64,000 nt of DNA from CALAED01 sp035765195 (GCA_035765195.1 DASTYC010000023.1:62001-126000), one strand, 5' to 3'; counted from the first letter of the stretch, positions 53,717 to 62,755 are shown. Numbers and translations are program-made. Notes: a model not told the origin generated them from the sequence alone.

Positions 53717-53896
53717 ATGGCCACGGTAGTCGGCAAATCAAAGGATGAACTTCGAGCTGAGCGCCAAGCGCTGATCCAGCGTGCCGGTATGGACGAGGCC
53801 GAACTGCGGAGCCGGGCACGCTCGTACCAGCTGACATCGGAACAGATGGACATACTGGACGCGATCAACGGCATCGACTACCTCTTGAACGACTGA
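53717..53896 (+). CDS. Small protein of unknown function (59 residues)
   Basis: A 59-residue charged protein, mostly helical (KSKDELRAERQALIQRAG, TSEQMDILDAINGIDYLL). I do not recognise it, although the size and pairing recall an antitoxin or adaptor. AGGAGGA lies just before the ATG at 53717, which is a better start than an ATG ten codons upstream. Its TGA overlaps the ATG of the next gene by one base, so the two are coupled. Confidence 0.6.
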   Translation: MATVVGKSKDELRAERQALIQRAGMDEAELRSRARSYQLTSEQMDILDAINGIDYLLND

Positions 53897-54309
53897 TGCC
53901 AGAAGTCGATCATGACGAGGAACTCGTCGCCAAGGCGATCGAGTTCGCTGAGGCTTTGACCCACACTGTCCACAGTGTCCTGGGTCCCGATGAGCCCGCG
54001 TTCGAGGCTGTATACGAGGCCAAGACGGGCGCCGCACGCGTGGTCGTACGACCACGGGCAGCGGAAGGCAGCCCGCCTCCCCCGATCGCGATACGGATCA
54101 AGGACTACGTCCGGCTTCAGTTAACGGTCCAGATCTTGTGCGCTTGGGACCGAGACAAGAAGCTTCTCGCCGTTGCCGAATCCAAGGTCACCGTCCGGAT
54201 GACCGGCAAGGCCGAGCCCCTCTTCCGCTGGGAGTTCCTCCACGCTCCCGGCGGAAACGTGCCGAGTGGTCACTTCCAAATTCATGCACACCGCGACGAG
54301 GCCGTTTAG
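53896..54309 (+). CDS. Protein of unknown function, probably shortened at its C-terminus
   Basis: A 137-residue protein with an N-terminal helix and beta-rich body (AIRIKDYVRLQLTVQ, LFRWEFLHAPGG, GHFQIHAHRDEAV). No family is recognised with certainty. The natural continuation seems to be cut by the TAG at 54307-54309: reading through gives LMMCGEGNRRRG in the same frame. It is translationally coupled to the 59-residue gene. A paired, toxin/antitoxin-like or phage-exclusion role is possible but unsupported. Confidence 0.55.
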   Translation: MPEVDHDEELVAKAIEFAEALTHTVHSVLGPDEPAFEAVYEAKTGAARVVVRPRAAEGSPPPPIAIRIKDYVRLQLTVQILCAWDRDKKLLAVAESKVTVRMTGKAEPLFRWEFLHAPGGNVPSGHFQIHAHRDEAV

Positions 54310-54451
54310 CTCATGATGTGCGGCGAAGGCAACCGGCGCCGCGGTCCGCGACTGCCCACAGGAGGCAGCTCGCGTCCTAGAGATCTTGGGTTACAAGGTC
54401 GAGCCGCCAAATCCGCGCCCCGACGAGAGCGCCAAGCTGGCGATGTACTGA
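54310..54451 (+). pseudogene. Remnant of the C-terminal part of the preceding gene
   Basis: After the stop, one frame continues with LMMCGEGNRRRG, and a second frame then carries AARVLEILGYKVEPPN to a TGA at 54449-54451. Both look like protein sequence rather than random DNA, but neither has a start codon or ribosome site. A stop mutation and a frameshift, or sequencing errors, would explain it. Confidence 0.35.
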
Positions 54452-54525
54452 GACCGCCCCCGCCGGTCCAGACTGTGCCGGTACGTGCCCATGCGCGCCG
54501 GTGCGCGCTGGTGCGCCGTCGGTGT

Positions 54526-55719
54526 TCAGCCGGTCAGGGCCTGGTCCAGCCGGTCGAGCGCCCAGTCCAGATCGTCCTGGTCGATCACGAGCGGTGGCGC
54601 GAGCCGCAGCGTGTTCTCGTGGGTCTCCTTGGCGAGCACGCCCAGCTCCATCAGCCGTTCGCCGACCGGCCGGGCCGGTCCGTACAGCTCCACCCCGGCC
54701 CACAACCCCCGGCCGCGTACCTGCTTGACCACGCGCGGGGGCAACTCGCCAAGCCGCTTGTGCATGTGTTCCCCGAGCGTCCGGGAGCGGTCTTGGTACT
54801 CGCCCGTCTCGAGGATCGCGATGACCTCCCGGGCGACCGCACAGGCCAGCGGGTTCCCGCCGAAGGTCGAGCCGTGCTGGCCCGGCCCGAAGACCCCGAG
54901 GACGTCTCGGTCGGCCACCACCGCCGACACCGGGACGATGCCGCCGCCCAGCGCCTTGCCGAGCACGTAGACGTCCGGGATCACCCGTTCGTGCTCGACG
55001 GCGAACGTCGTGCCGGTTCGCCCCAACCCCGACTGGATCTCGTCGGCGATCATCAAGGCGTTCGCCTCCGAGCACAGCTCGCGGACCGCGGTGAGGAACC
55101 CGCGCGGCGGCACGATGACGCCCGCCTCGCCCTGGATCGGTTCGATCAAGACCCCCACCGTGTTCGCGTCGATGGCCCGCCGCAGCGCCGCCACGTCGCC
55201 GTACGGCACGATGCGGAACCCGGGCGTGTACGGGCCGTAGGAGTCGTGCGCCTCGGGGTCGGTGGAAAAGCTCACGATCGTCGTCGTCCGGCCGTGGAAG
55301 TTGCCTTCGAAGGTGACGATATTGGCCTGCCCGTCCGGGACGCCGCGGACCTCGTACCCCCACTTGCGCGCCGTCTTGATCGCGGTCTCGACGGCCTCGG
55401 CGCCGCTGTTCATGGGCAGCACCATGTCCTTGCCCGCCAACAGCGCCAGCTCGGTACAAAACGGGCCGAACTGGTCGTGGTCGAAGGCCCTGCTGACCAG
55501 CGTCACCTGGTCGAGCTGCCGCTTGGCGGCCTCGATCAGTCGCGGATTGCGGTGGCCGAAGTTGATCGCCGAGTACGCGGCCAGCATGTCGAGATACCGC
55601 CGGCCCTCCACATCGGTCACCCAGGCGCCCTCCGCATGGGCGATCACGACCGGCAGCGGGTGATAGTTGTGCGCGCTGTGCGCGTCGGAAAGCGCACGCA
55701 GTCGGTCGGTAGTCGTCAC
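54526..55719 (-). CDS. rocD: Ornithine aminotransferase
   Basis: A 397-residue class III PLP aminotransferase that converts ornithine and 2-oxoglutarate to glutamate semialdehyde and glutamate. The PLP lysine is in VLGKALGGG; IADEIQSGLGRTG and GSTFGGNPLACAV are the usual cofactor blocks, and the N-terminal HNYHPLPVV is characteristic of RocD. It is divergent from an Lrp/AsnC regulator, the usual layout for amino-acid catabolism. Length and motifs are normal. Confidence 0.92.
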   Translation of the reverse strand: MTTTDRLRALSDAHSAHNYHPLPVVIAHAEGAWVTDVEGRRYLDMLAAYSAINFGHRNPRLIEAAKRQLDQVTLVSRAFDHDQFGPFCTELALLAGKDMVLPMNSGAEAVETAIKTARKWGYEVRGVPDGQANIVTFEGNFHGRTTTIVSFSTDPEAHDSYGPYTPGFRIVPYGDVAALRRAIDANTVGVLIEPIQGEAGVIVPPRGFLTAVRELCSEANALMIADEIQSGLGRTGTTFAVEHERVIPDVYVLGKALGGGIVPVSAVVADRDVLGVFGPGQHGSTFGGNPLACAVAREVIAILETGEYQDRSRTLGEHMHKRLGELPPRVVKQVRGRGLWAGVELYGPARPVGERLMELGVLAKETHENTLRLAPPLVIDQDDLDWALDRLDQALTG

Positions 55720-55803
55720 AACCGGCTCCTTTGCCAGTTACGGGGCCATGTGTCCCCCCTGGTGGGGTGACACGATCAAGCGTATGTTCGCGACCAGCCC
55801 GCG

Positions 55804-56325
55804 ATGAAAGCCGATCACGCGCGCCGAAGGGGCCGAACGTTGCGTCTTGATGACCTGGACCGGCAGATCGTTGCGCTTCTCTTGGAGGACGCCCGCGCCT
55901 CCTACGCCCAGGTCGGTTCCCGCGTGGGCCTGTCCGCGCCCGCGGTCAAGCGCCGCGTCGACCGGCTGCGCCACACCGGTGTGATCACCGGCTACGCCGC
56001 CGTGGTCGATCCGGCGGCGCTCGGCTGGACGACGGAGGCGTTCATCGAGATCTTCTGTACCGGCGCCACCTCGCCGGAAGAGATCTACGCGAGCGTACGA
56101 AAGCATCCCGAGGTCGTCGCCGCGTACACCGTCACAGGGGAGGCCAGCGCGCTCGTGCACCTGCGGGCGCACGACATCCAGCACCTGGAGCGGGCGCTCG
56201 AACGGCTGCGCACCGAGCCCAACATCACCCGCACCAAGACCTCGATCGTGCTGTCGCGGCTCATCGGCCGGCCGACCGGCGGCCCCGGCGCGGACTCCGG
56301 TCGTGGTCCGGGAGCTGTTTCATGA
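55804..56325 (+). CDS. Lrp/AsnC family transcriptional regulator
   Basis: A 173-residue regulator with an N-terminal helix-turn-helix (LDDLDRQIVALLLEDA, SYAQVGSRVGLSAPAVKRRVDRL) and a C-terminal RAM effector domain (ASVRKHPEVVAAYTVTGEAS). It is divergent from rocD and probably activates it in response to an amino acid such as arginine or ornithine. The last 20 residues are Gly-rich and not conserved. Confidence 0.9.
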   Translation: MKADHARRRGRTLRLDDLDRQIVALLLEDARASYAQVGSRVGLSAPAVKRRVDRLRHTGVITGYAAVVDPAALGWTTEAFIEIFCTGATSPEEIYASVRKHPEVVAAYTVTGEASALVHLRAHDIQHLERALERLRTEPNITRTKTSIVLSRLIGRPTGGPGADSGRGPGAVS

Positions 56326-56359
56326 ACCCCACGAGAGCCGCGGGCCGCGGGCCGCGGGA

Positions 56360-57106
56360 TCAGCCGATCTTCTGGAGTTGCTTGGTCAGCACCGTCGTCG
56401 CCTTGTCGGCGATCCGCTCGCCCGGCGTGGTCGGCTTGACCCGTTCCCAGTAGAGCGTGGCGATCACGACGTTGCCGCGGACGGCGTAGTCGTAGACGTC
56501 GTAGAAGACGTTGAACCTGCTGGTGCGCGGCGGCTCCACGTGCTTTTCGAAGCCGCGCACATGGGTCCAGCCGGCGATGGTGTCCTCGGTCAACGTCCAG
56601 GTGTCGGTGTGCTCGATCGAGAACCGGCGCTCGCCGAGCCGCTTTCCGGGGAAGTGCTTCTTGGCCGGGCAGGCCTTCGCCTTGGCCCGCAGCCTGTCCA
56701 TGCCGGCCGCGGCGCCCGCGGCATCCGGATACACCGCGACGAGCTGGATGTAATGCGTGCCGGTAAAACCGCGCTTGCTGGTCTCGAGCTGCCGGCCGAT
56801 CGTCTTGGGCCGGTCGGGCAGGCTGAAGGTGGAGGCCGAACACCCCGGCGCGCCGGCTTCGGTGAGGCCGGGGAAGGTGGGGGCCTGCGGCTTGACATCG
56901 CCTGCCACCTCCTTCGGCGGCAGCAGCGACTTTCTGACGTGCTCGATGTCGAACGTAGGCGGCGGCGCCGACGTGGCCGCCGAGGCCGCCGGCCGGTCGG
57001 ACGGCGCCGCTCCCTCGGCCTTGTCCCCGTCGCCGCCGCAGCCGGTGACCCCCAGCGCGGCGACCGCGAGGCCGACCACAACCGAACACGAACGCCAGCG
57101 GGACAC
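56360..57106 (-). CDS. Exported lipoprotein of unknown function
   Basis: A 248-residue lipoprotein: a signal peptide ends in a lipobox GVTGC (Cys near residue 23), followed by an Ala/Ser/Pro-rich linker and a soluble domain with paired cysteines (GAPGCSAS, AKACPAKKHF). No enzyme motif is seen. It is the last gene of a three-gene exported-protein unit on the minus strand and is probably anchored on the outer face of the membrane. Its function is unknown. Confidence 0.75.
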   Translation of the reverse strand: MSRWRSCSVVVGLAVAALGVTGCGGDGDKAEGAAPSDRPAASAATSAPPPTFDIEHVRKSLLPPKEVAGDVKPQAPTFPGLTEAGAPGCSASTFSLPDRPKTIGRQLETSKRGFTGTHYIQLVAVYPDAAGAAAGMDRLRAKAKACPAKKHFPGKRLGERRFSIEHTDTWTLTEDTIAGWTHVRGFEKHVEPPRTSRFNVFYDVYDYAVRGNVVIATLYWERVKPTTPGERIADKATTVLTKQLQKIG

Positions 57107-57136
57107 GGCCGCCTCCCCGAAGCTCGAACGACTCGA

Positions 57137-57883
57137 CTATCCAGGCTGGGACTCGGTCTGAATCTCGTCAACGGGAAGCTGCGCCGTCGACGTCATCGTG
57201 ATGTCGGCGAGGTCGCCGCCGTCCGAGTCGCAGTTGGCGCCTTCGCAGGTCCACGTAACGTCCCACACGACGGTGGCCGTGATCTGGTACCTGCCGCCGG
57301 GCTGGGCGGCGGACGAGCGCTGGTAGGAGTAGCCGCACTGCGTGCCGTCCGGGCTTCCGGCGCTGCGGCATTGGATCGTGGTCTCGACGAGGTTCCACTC
57401 CACCCGCTTGGGAGTCGCGAACGCCGTCACGGTCTGGCCGCCGGCCTCGACCGGAGGCTCGGTGTGGAGCGGGGCGAAGCCGGCGGGCTCCACCCACAGG
57501 CCCGTGCGCAGCCGCACATACGTGCGCGGCTCAGGCGACCAGCGAATCCGCGGCGGCGGCGGTTCCAGGAGGCCGCGAGCATCCCAGGCCAGATCGATCG
57601 AGGGGATCTGCTGCACCGGGCCAGGCGGATTGTTCAGGCAGCCCTGTCCCGGGATGCCGTTGCCCTGGTTCTGGCAGCCGTTGTTCGGCCCGGTGGCGCC
57701 ACCGTTGCCGGAGCCGTTCGAGCCGCTCCCGGACCCGCCCTGGTGATCGGCGTCGCTCGCGTCGCAGACGGCGACCTTGTCGATCACCTTGCAGTCGGCC
57801 AACGCGGTGCCGGGCGACCAGGCGACCGTCAGCGCCGCGCCGAAAACGAGCGCCGCGGCCGATGCGGCGAGTCTCTTCAGCAT
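57137..57883 (-). CDS. Secreted protein of unknown function
   Basis: A 248-residue protein with an N-terminal signal peptide (cleavage expected after about TALA, residue 29) and a Gly/Asn/Ser-rich stretch at residues about 48-72. The mature part is beta-rich with several cysteines (CRSAGSPDGTQCGYSY, CEGANCDSD), suggesting disulfides. Its ATG overlaps the preceding lipoprotein gene by 7 bp. No family recognised; the middle position of the unit suggests a partner of the two lipoproteins. Confidence 0.72.
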   Translation of the reverse strand: MLKRLAASAAALVFGAALTVAWSPGTALADCKVIDKVAVCDASDADHQGGSGSGSNGSGNGGATGPNNGCQNQGNGIPGQGCLNNPPGPVQQIPSIDLAWDARGLLEPPPPRIRWSPEPRTYVRLRTGLWVEPAGFAPLHTEPPVEAGGQTVTAFATPKRVEWNLVETTIQCRSAGSPDGTQCGYSYQRSSAAQPGGRYQITATVVWDVTWTCEGANCDSDGGDLADITMTSTAQLPVDEIQTESQPG

Positions 57884-58455
57884 TTCTGTCCCTCGGTGGC
57901 GTTAGAGATCTTCCAGGTGCCATCGGCGTATCTCACGACCGCCTGGTACGCGCGCGTTCCGCCGCGGAAGGAGCCGAGACGCTTGCCCGTCTTGGCGGAG
58001 TACCGGTGGGCGGCCAGCGTACGCAGGCAGTCGATGACCAAGACCGTGGCACCGGTCTGCGAACGATTCTGGATCCGCGGGTTGACGACGTTGTGGAAGC
58101 GCCAGATCTCGCCCTTCGCGGCGTTCTTGCGCAGGTCCGCGGCGATGATGCTCAACAGCGGGTCCATCGCGTACGCGTCGAGCCCGGCGGGGCTGTTCGT
58201 CTCGTACGCGCGCTCGTACGCCCGCTGGTAGGCGCGGTAGCGCGCCAGGACCTGCTTGTCGATCTGCGCGGTGGTCAGGCCGGTGGGCGCCGCGCCGGCG
58301 GAGTCGGCGGCCGGGGCGCCGCTGGTCGCCGGGGGAGCGCTCTGCGGCCGGCCGGCGGGCCGGAACGTGCCGCCGTCGCCCGACGAGCCACAGGCGGTCA
58401 TGAGCGAACACGCCAGCACCAGCGCCCCGGCGGGGGTGACGAACCGCGCGCGCAT
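57877..58455 (-). CDS. Exported lipoprotein, possibly NTF2/SnoaL-like
   Basis: A 192-residue lipoprotein with lipobox LMTAC and a following Gly/Ser/Pro-rich linker. The C-terminal domain (RYRAYQRAYERAYE, VVNPRIQNRSQTG, AYQAVVRYADGTWKIS) has the alternating helix/strand layout of NTF2-like or Mce-associated proteins. The start is ATG 58455, because GGGAG lies upstream; an ATG six codons earlier is less likely. It is first in the operon 58455-56360. Confidence 0.72.
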   Translation of the reverse strand: MRARFVTPAGALVLACSLMTACGSSGDGGTFRPAGRPQSAPPATSGAPAADSAGAAPTGLTTAQIDKQVLARYRAYQRAYERAYETNSPAGLDAYAMDPLLSIIAADLRKNAAKGEIWRFHNVVNPRIQNRSQTGATVLVIDCLRTLAAHRYSAKTGKRLGSFRGGTRAYQAVVRYADGTWKISNATEGQKC

Positions 58456-58868
58456 CGGCGTAACAGCTCCCATATAGCGGTCACAGCACCCGCTGAGCTT
58501 ACTGAGACTCAAGTGTCTCGGAAAGGGCTTCCGTTAGGACCTGTGTGTAACTGTGACCTGCGACAAGATCGCCGACGCTCCCCGAGGGCGAGGGAGGGGC
58601 GGACCGCCGCGGCACGGCGGCCGGCGCCGGGCACACCTTCAACGGAACGCCGCCGCGGTCGAAGAATCCTCGAATGGCCGGGCGGATTTCTTTCCGAGAT
58701 CTACGTCGAGATTCGTCTGCTGGAAGCGCACTTTATGGCACAAATCACTGGCTTGTGAGTCATAAATCTCAGTACTGGATTTCGTATGTGGGGTGTGTTC
58801 TGACAAGCGCCCTGACGCCGGCCAAGTGATCAGCCCGCGTCAGAGTGGACCTTCGAGGAGGCAATCAC
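58456..58868. other. Intergenic region before the secreted small protein
   Basis: No supported gene in these 413 bp. The stretch 58690-58810 is richer in A/T (for example around 58730-58790) and probably contains the promoter of the secreted protein gene. Short open frames here have no ribosome site and a composition typical of shadows. Confidence 0.5.
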
Positions 58869-59273
58869 ATGCGAAAACTGCACGCCATGCTCACCGCGGT
58901 CGCTGCCGCCACCCTCGTTGTCGGCGGTGCCTCCGCCGCGAACGCCGCGGGGCCCGAGCAGGGTAAGCCGCAGTCCAACCAGGCCAAGATAGGTGTGGCG
59001 TCGACCACCGCCAACGACGCTCTCGGCTGCCCGTCCGGCTATGTGTGTCTCATCGCGAGCGACGGCACGATCGTGAACAGGTACTACTACTACGGCACCT
59101 ACAACCTGTCCGGGAAGCACGGCTACTGGATCGTGGACAACAACCAGACGGGCGGTGCTCACGTTGACCTTTGCTACAACTACGGCGGCACTAACTGCTT
59201 CGCCGGCCCGCCCGCCGGTTACTACGCCTGGTACAACCTGACTCCGATCAACTCGATCAAGCTGCGCGCGTAA
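58869..59273 (+). CDS. Small secreted protein, peptidase-inhibitor-like
   Basis: A 134-residue exported protein with a clear signal peptide (cut expected after ANAA near residue 27). The mature domain contains GCPSGYVCLIASDGTI, DLCYNYGGTNCF and a C-terminal INSIKLRA, with four cysteines, as in the actinomycete peptidase inhibitor family I36 and related crystallin-like folds. A strong ribosome site (GAGGAGG) precedes the ATG, and a hairpin follows the gene. Likely a small extracellular binding protein. Confidence 0.8.
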   Translation: MRKLHAMLTAVAAATLVVGGASAANAAGPEQGKPQSNQAKIGVASTTANDALGCPSGYVCLIASDGTIVNRYYYYGTYNLSGKHGYWIVDNNQTGGAHVDLCYNYGGTNCFAGPPAGYYAWYNLTPINSIKLRA

Positions 59274-59294
59274 CGCGAACGCGTGCCAGACCCG

Positions 59295-59337
59295 CTGAGC
59301 CCGGACTCCTGCCGAGACCCGGCGAGGAACCGGGCTC
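59295..59337. terminator. Hairpin after the secreted-protein gene
   Basis: TGAGCCCGG and CCGGGCTCA form a 9-bp stem with a 25-nt loop; a smaller internal stem CCCGG-7-CCGGG competes with it. It is 21 bp after the stop and lies between convergent genes. Confidence 0.5.
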
Positions 59338-59390
59338 AGCCCGTTGCTCCCGGGGAGCAGGGCGGTCACCGGCGCCGTCGGTGGCCGGCC

Positions 59391-59780
59391 TTAGCGCCGA
59401 TGACGGCGGCGCGGGATGTCTTGCGCGAACTCCACGACAAATCCGTCCGGGTCGGCGACATGCAACGTCCGGTGTCCCCACGGCCGGTCGGCGGGGCCAC
59501 TGAGGATGGCGGTCCCCAGGTCCCGGAGCCGGCGAGCCTCGATGTCGACGTCCTCGACCATGAAGACGACCTCGGCCGCCGGGCCGGGCGCGGTCCGGCT
59601 GTTGGTCAGCCAGTCGGCCCGACGCTGTTCGTACAGCGCGAACCTTGTGACCTCGGTGGCGAACTCCGCATAGCCCGCGTCCTCGAATTTGAACGCGAGT
59701 CCGACCACGTCCCGGTAGAAGGCGATCGAGGCGGCGAGGTCGCGGACATACAAGATCACATAGCCAAGGTTGGGCGCCAT
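59391..59780 (-). CDS. VOC (glyoxalase/bleomycin-resistance) superfamily protein
   Basis: A 129-residue single-domain vicinal-oxygen-chelate protein. It has LGYVILYVRDLAASIAFYRDVVGL at the N-terminus and HVADPDGFVVEFAQ at the C-terminus, where a metal-binding Glu is expected. Members are glyoxalases, dioxygenases or antibiotic-binding proteins; the exact role is open. It is monocistronic as far as can be seen. Confidence 0.87.
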   Translation of the reverse strand: MAPNLGYVILYVRDLAASIAFYRDVVGLAFKFEDAGYAEFATEVTRFALYEQRRADWLTNSRTAPGPAAEVVFMVEDVDIEARRLRDLGTAILSGPADRPWGHRTLHVADPDGFVVEFAQDIPRRRHRR

Positions 59781-59821
59781 GCCAACCTAGATTCCCATGG
59801 ACGATGGCCACCCGACGCAGA

Positions 59822-60439
59822 TCACGGTCCCGCCGCACGCGCGCCGGAGGTGGCGGCAATCCGTGGGGACCGGCGTGTCGAGCCGGCGATCGCGAGCAGT
59901 GACATGCCGCCGGCGATCCCGAGCATGGTGAACACGCCGCGCGGCCAGAAGATGTGGCTGTCGAGGAACGAGACGCTCGATGCGAGGAGCAGCAGACCGC
60001 CGGGCAGCGCCGCGAGTCCGGCGCGCAGCGCGATCGCGACGGTGATGGCGAGGCCGGCGACGAGGAACGACCAGGCGCCCACGTGGCCGAGCCGGTCTCC
60101 GATGTGGAAGACGGCGGCGGTGGCATCGGTCCACCGTCCTTGCGTGTGGACGAGGGCGCCGGCCGCGATGCCGTCCACGGCGTCGAGACCGTCGTAGTAC
60201 ACGGCGAAGCTCGCCGCCGCCACCCGGCCCGTCCGGCGCGGCCACACCGGGGCATCGGCGAGCAGAACCCACTGGGCCGCGCCCAGCAGCGGGAACACCG
60301 GCAGCAAGAGCACATGCAGCGTGCTCCACCACTGGGCCGTGCCGGCGCCCAGGTGCGCGGGGTGGACACATCCGAAGCCGGCCAAGATCAGGGCCGGCGA
60401 CGCGATCAGAACCGTACGCAGAGCACGTGACCGATCCAT
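59822..60439 (-). CDS. Integral membrane protein of unknown function
   Basis: A 205-residue protein with about six membrane helices (for example VLIASPALILAGFG and LLLPVFPLLGAAQWVLL). Conserved-looking polar groups within it are VYYDGLDAVDGIAAG and HIGDRLGHVGAW. No enzyme family recognised. It is separated from the VOC gene by 41 bp on the same strand. Confidence 0.7.
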   Translation of the reverse strand: MDRSRALRTVLIASPALILAGFGCVHPAHLGAGTAQWWSTLHVLLLPVFPLLGAAQWVLLADAPVWPRRTGRVAAASFAVYYDGLDAVDGIAAGALVHTQGRWTDATAAVFHIGDRLGHVGAWSFLVAGLAITVAIALRAGLAALPGGLLLLASSVSFLDSHIFWPRGVFTMLGIAGGMSLLAIAGSTRRSPRIAATSGARAAGP

Positions 60440-60534
60440 GGGCAGACGCTACCGACCGGCACGACGCCGCCATGGCCAACCCCCTTACGGATCGGTTACG
60501 TGAGTGCGCTCGGGATTCGCCGGGACCGCGGGCG

Positions 60535-61767
60535 TTACCCCAGCTGGTCGCGGCGGCGTGTCAGGTAGGCGGTCTCGGCGGTGTTGCCCGCCAACTCGAT
60601 GGCTTTGTCGTACGCCGCACGCGACTCCAGGCCGCGGCCCAGCCGGCGCAGCAGGTCGGCGCGGGTCGCATGGTAGGCGTGATAGCCGGCCAGTTTGTCC
60701 GCGAGACGGTCGACGGCCCCTAGTGCGACGTCAGGGCCGTCTAGCTCGGCGACCGCGATGGCCCGGTTGAGCGCGATGATCGGCGAGCGGTCGAGGCGGA
60801 CGAGTTGGTCGTAGAGGGCGACGACCTGCGACCAGTCGGTGTCGCGTATGTCGCGGGCGGAAGTGTGCACGGCGTTGATCGCCGCGAGGATCTGGTAGCG
60901 ACCCGGAGCCACCCGGGCGGCCAGGCGTTCGCGCACCAGCCGGTGCCCCTCGGCGATCAGCGCCGCGTCCCACGCCCCACGGTCCTGCTCGGCGAGCGCG
61001 ACCAGGTCGCCGCTCGCCGAGACGCGGGCGGTGCGGCGGGCCTCGGTGAGGAGCATCAGCGCCAGCAGCCCGGCCACCTCGCCGTCCTCCGGCATGAGGG
61101 CACGGACCAGGCGGGTGAGCCGGATCGCCTCGGCGGTCAGGCCCGGACGTACCGGATCGGTGTCGGGGCCGGTCGCCAGGTAACCCTCGTTGAAGACGAG
61201 GAACAAGACGGCGAGCACGCCGGAGACGCGCGCCGGGAGATCCTCGGCGGACGGCACGCGGTACGGGATGCGCGCCGCCTTGATCTTGGCCTTCGCGCGG
61301 GTGATCCGCTGCCCCATGGCGCTTTCTCGCACCAGGAAGGCCCGGGCGATCTCGGGCACGGTCAGACCGGCGACCATGCGCAGCGTCAGCGCCACGCGGG
61401 TCTCCATCGCGAGCGCCGGGTGACAGCAGGTGAAGATCAGCCGGAGCCGGTCGTCGTCGATGGCGCCTGGAGGTTCGGACGGCTCGTTGTCGTACAACAT
61501 CTGAGCCTCCCTGTGCTTGTCGTCGCGCTTGTTCTCGCGCCGGATCCGGTCGATGGCCTTGCGGTTGGCGGTGGTGGTCAGCCAGGCGCCGGGGTTGGGG
61601 GGCACGCCGTCGGCCGACCAGCGCTCGACGGCGGTCGCGAACGCCTCGGCAGCCGCCTCCTCGGCGATGTCGAGGTCGCCGAACCGCCGGGTCAGGGAGG
61701 CGACCACCCGGGCCCACTCCCCGTGGTGGGCCCGGGTGATCGCCTCCTGGACGTCGGCACCGTTCAT
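60535..61767 (-). CDS. ECF RNA polymerase sigma factor with long C-terminal extension (ECF42 type)
   Basis: A 410-residue sigma factor: region 2 (residues about 10-75; GDLDIAEEAAAEAFATAVERW), region 4 (about 125-180; MVAGLTVPEIARAFLV) and a C-terminal TPR-like helical extension of about 200 residues typical of ECF42 (IIALNRAIAVAELDGP and YLTRRRDQL). The start at 61767 overlaps the stop of the YCII gene by 4 bp (ATGA); the frame open further upstream is the shadow of that gene. There is no anti-sigma factor beside it. Confidence 0.92.
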   Translation of the reverse strand: MNGADVQEAITRAHHGEWARVVASLTRRFGDLDIAEEAAAEAFATAVERWSADGVPPNPGAWLTTTANRKAIDRIRRENKRDDKHREAQMLYDNEPSEPPGAIDDDRLRLIFTCCHPALAMETRVALTLRMVAGLTVPEIARAFLVRESAMGQRITRAKAKIKAARIPYRVPSAEDLPARVSGVLAVLFLVFNEGYLATGPDTDPVRPGLTAEAIRLTRLVRALMPEDGEVAGLLALMLLTEARRTARVSASGDLVALAEQDRGAWDAALIAEGHRLVRERLAARVAPGRYQILAAINAVHTSARDIRDTDWSQVVALYDQLVRLDRSPIIALNRAIAVAELDGPDVALGAVDRLADKLAGYHAYHATRADLLRRLGRGLESRAAYDKAIELAGNTAETAYLTRRRDQLG

Positions 61768-62087
61768 AGGAACGGCCGCACCTCCACCTTCCGGTTGCAG
61801 GCCTTCGACCCCTCGGCGGCGAGCTTGAGCGCCACGTCGAGGTCGGGTGCCTCGATGATCCAGAAGCCGACGATGTACTCCTTCGACTCCAGGAACGGCC
61901 CGTCGCTGAACATCGCCTCCTCGCCTCGGTTGTCGATGACGGTGGCCGTCCCGGGCGCGCCGAGACCGCCGGCGAAGACCCAGTGACCCTCGGCTTGGAG
62001 CCGGTCGTTGTACACGTCGATCGCGGCCTGCTCGTCGGAGGTGGCGAGGTCGCTCTTGTCGTGGATCACGGAAACCAGGTACCGCAT
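61764..62087 (-). CDS. YCII-related (DGPF domain) protein
   Basis: A 107-residue single-domain protein with the hallmark FSDGPFLESKEYIVGFW. Members are almost always encoded next to ECF42 sigma factors and may sense or modulate stress; their biochemical activity is unknown. It is translationally coupled to the sigma factor gene. Confidence 0.93.
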   Translation of the reverse strand: MRYLVSVIHDKSDLATSDEQAAIDVYNDRLQAEGHWVFAGGLGAPGTATVIDNRGEEAMFSDGPFLESKEYIVGFWIIEAPDLDVALKLAAEGSKACNRKVEVRPFL

Positions 62088-62152
62088 TTCGGATCATCTC
62101 CTGTGGTCGGGGGACGCCCCGCGTGGGCGGCCGCTCACGCTTGTCGCGTGCT

Positions 62153-62755
62153 TCAGGTCGCGTACCGCGGACGTCCGGCGGGCCGATAGACCTGGAGCGT
62201 GATGCCTTTCGGGAAGGCTCGTGATTCGATCAGGTCAAGCGCCATGTCCGGGCCGTTGTCGGGGAACAGCCGCGCGCCCTGGCCCACGACCACCGGGCAG
62301 ACGAGCAGGTTGATCTCGTCGACCAGCTGGTTGGCGAGGAGCCAGTGGACCAGCCTGCCGCTTCCGTGCACCTGCAACTCGCCTCCCGGCTTGGCCTTCA
62401 GCTCGCGGACGGCCGCCGCGACGTCACCGGACAGGACGGTCGTGTCCGCCCACTCCGGGTCGGTGAGTGTGTTCGAAGCGACGTACTTGGGTCGCGTGTT
62501 CAAGGCGTCCGCGATGGGGCTGCGGCCCGAATCCATCACCCCCCAGTAGCCGGCGAAAAGATCGTAGGTCCGCCGGCCGAACAGGAAGGCGTCGGCGCGC
62601 TGGTAGAACTCGTCGACGAACGTCATGGACTCGTTGTCGAACAGCGGCCTGGCCCATCCGCCGCGCTCGAATCCGGGGTCGAGGTCCGGATGCCGCCCGC
62701 CGTTTCCCTGCACCACTCCATCGACAGAGATCTGCGTGTTGGTCGTGAGTTTCAT
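62153..62755 (-). CDS. Dihydrofolate reductase / RibD C-terminal family protein
   Basis: A 200-residue protein with the NADPH-binding fold of the RibD C-terminal domain (MKLTTNTQISVDGVVQG at the start, FGRRTYDLFAGYW, LQVHGSGRLVHWLL, and GQGARLFPD). Such proteins are reductases of unknown substrate and are common near ECF sigma factors with YCII partners. ATG 62755 fits the family start; the frame open upstream is not conserved-looking. Confidence 0.9.
   Translation of the reverse strand: MKLTTNTQISVDGVVQGNGGRHPDLDPGFERGGWARPLFDNESMTFVDEFYQRADAFLFGRRTYDLFAGYWGVMDSGRSPIADALNTRPKYVASNTLTDPEWADTTVLSGDVAAAVRELKAKPGGELQVHGSGRLVHWLLANQLVDEINLLVCPVVVGQGARLFPDNGPDMALDLIESRAFPKGITLQVYRPAGRPRYAT

Noticed and set aside
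58553..58765. 70-residue plus-strand frame before the secreted-protein gene
   Set aside because: Arg/Gly-rich, no ribosome site, and no recognisable fold; treated as non-coding.
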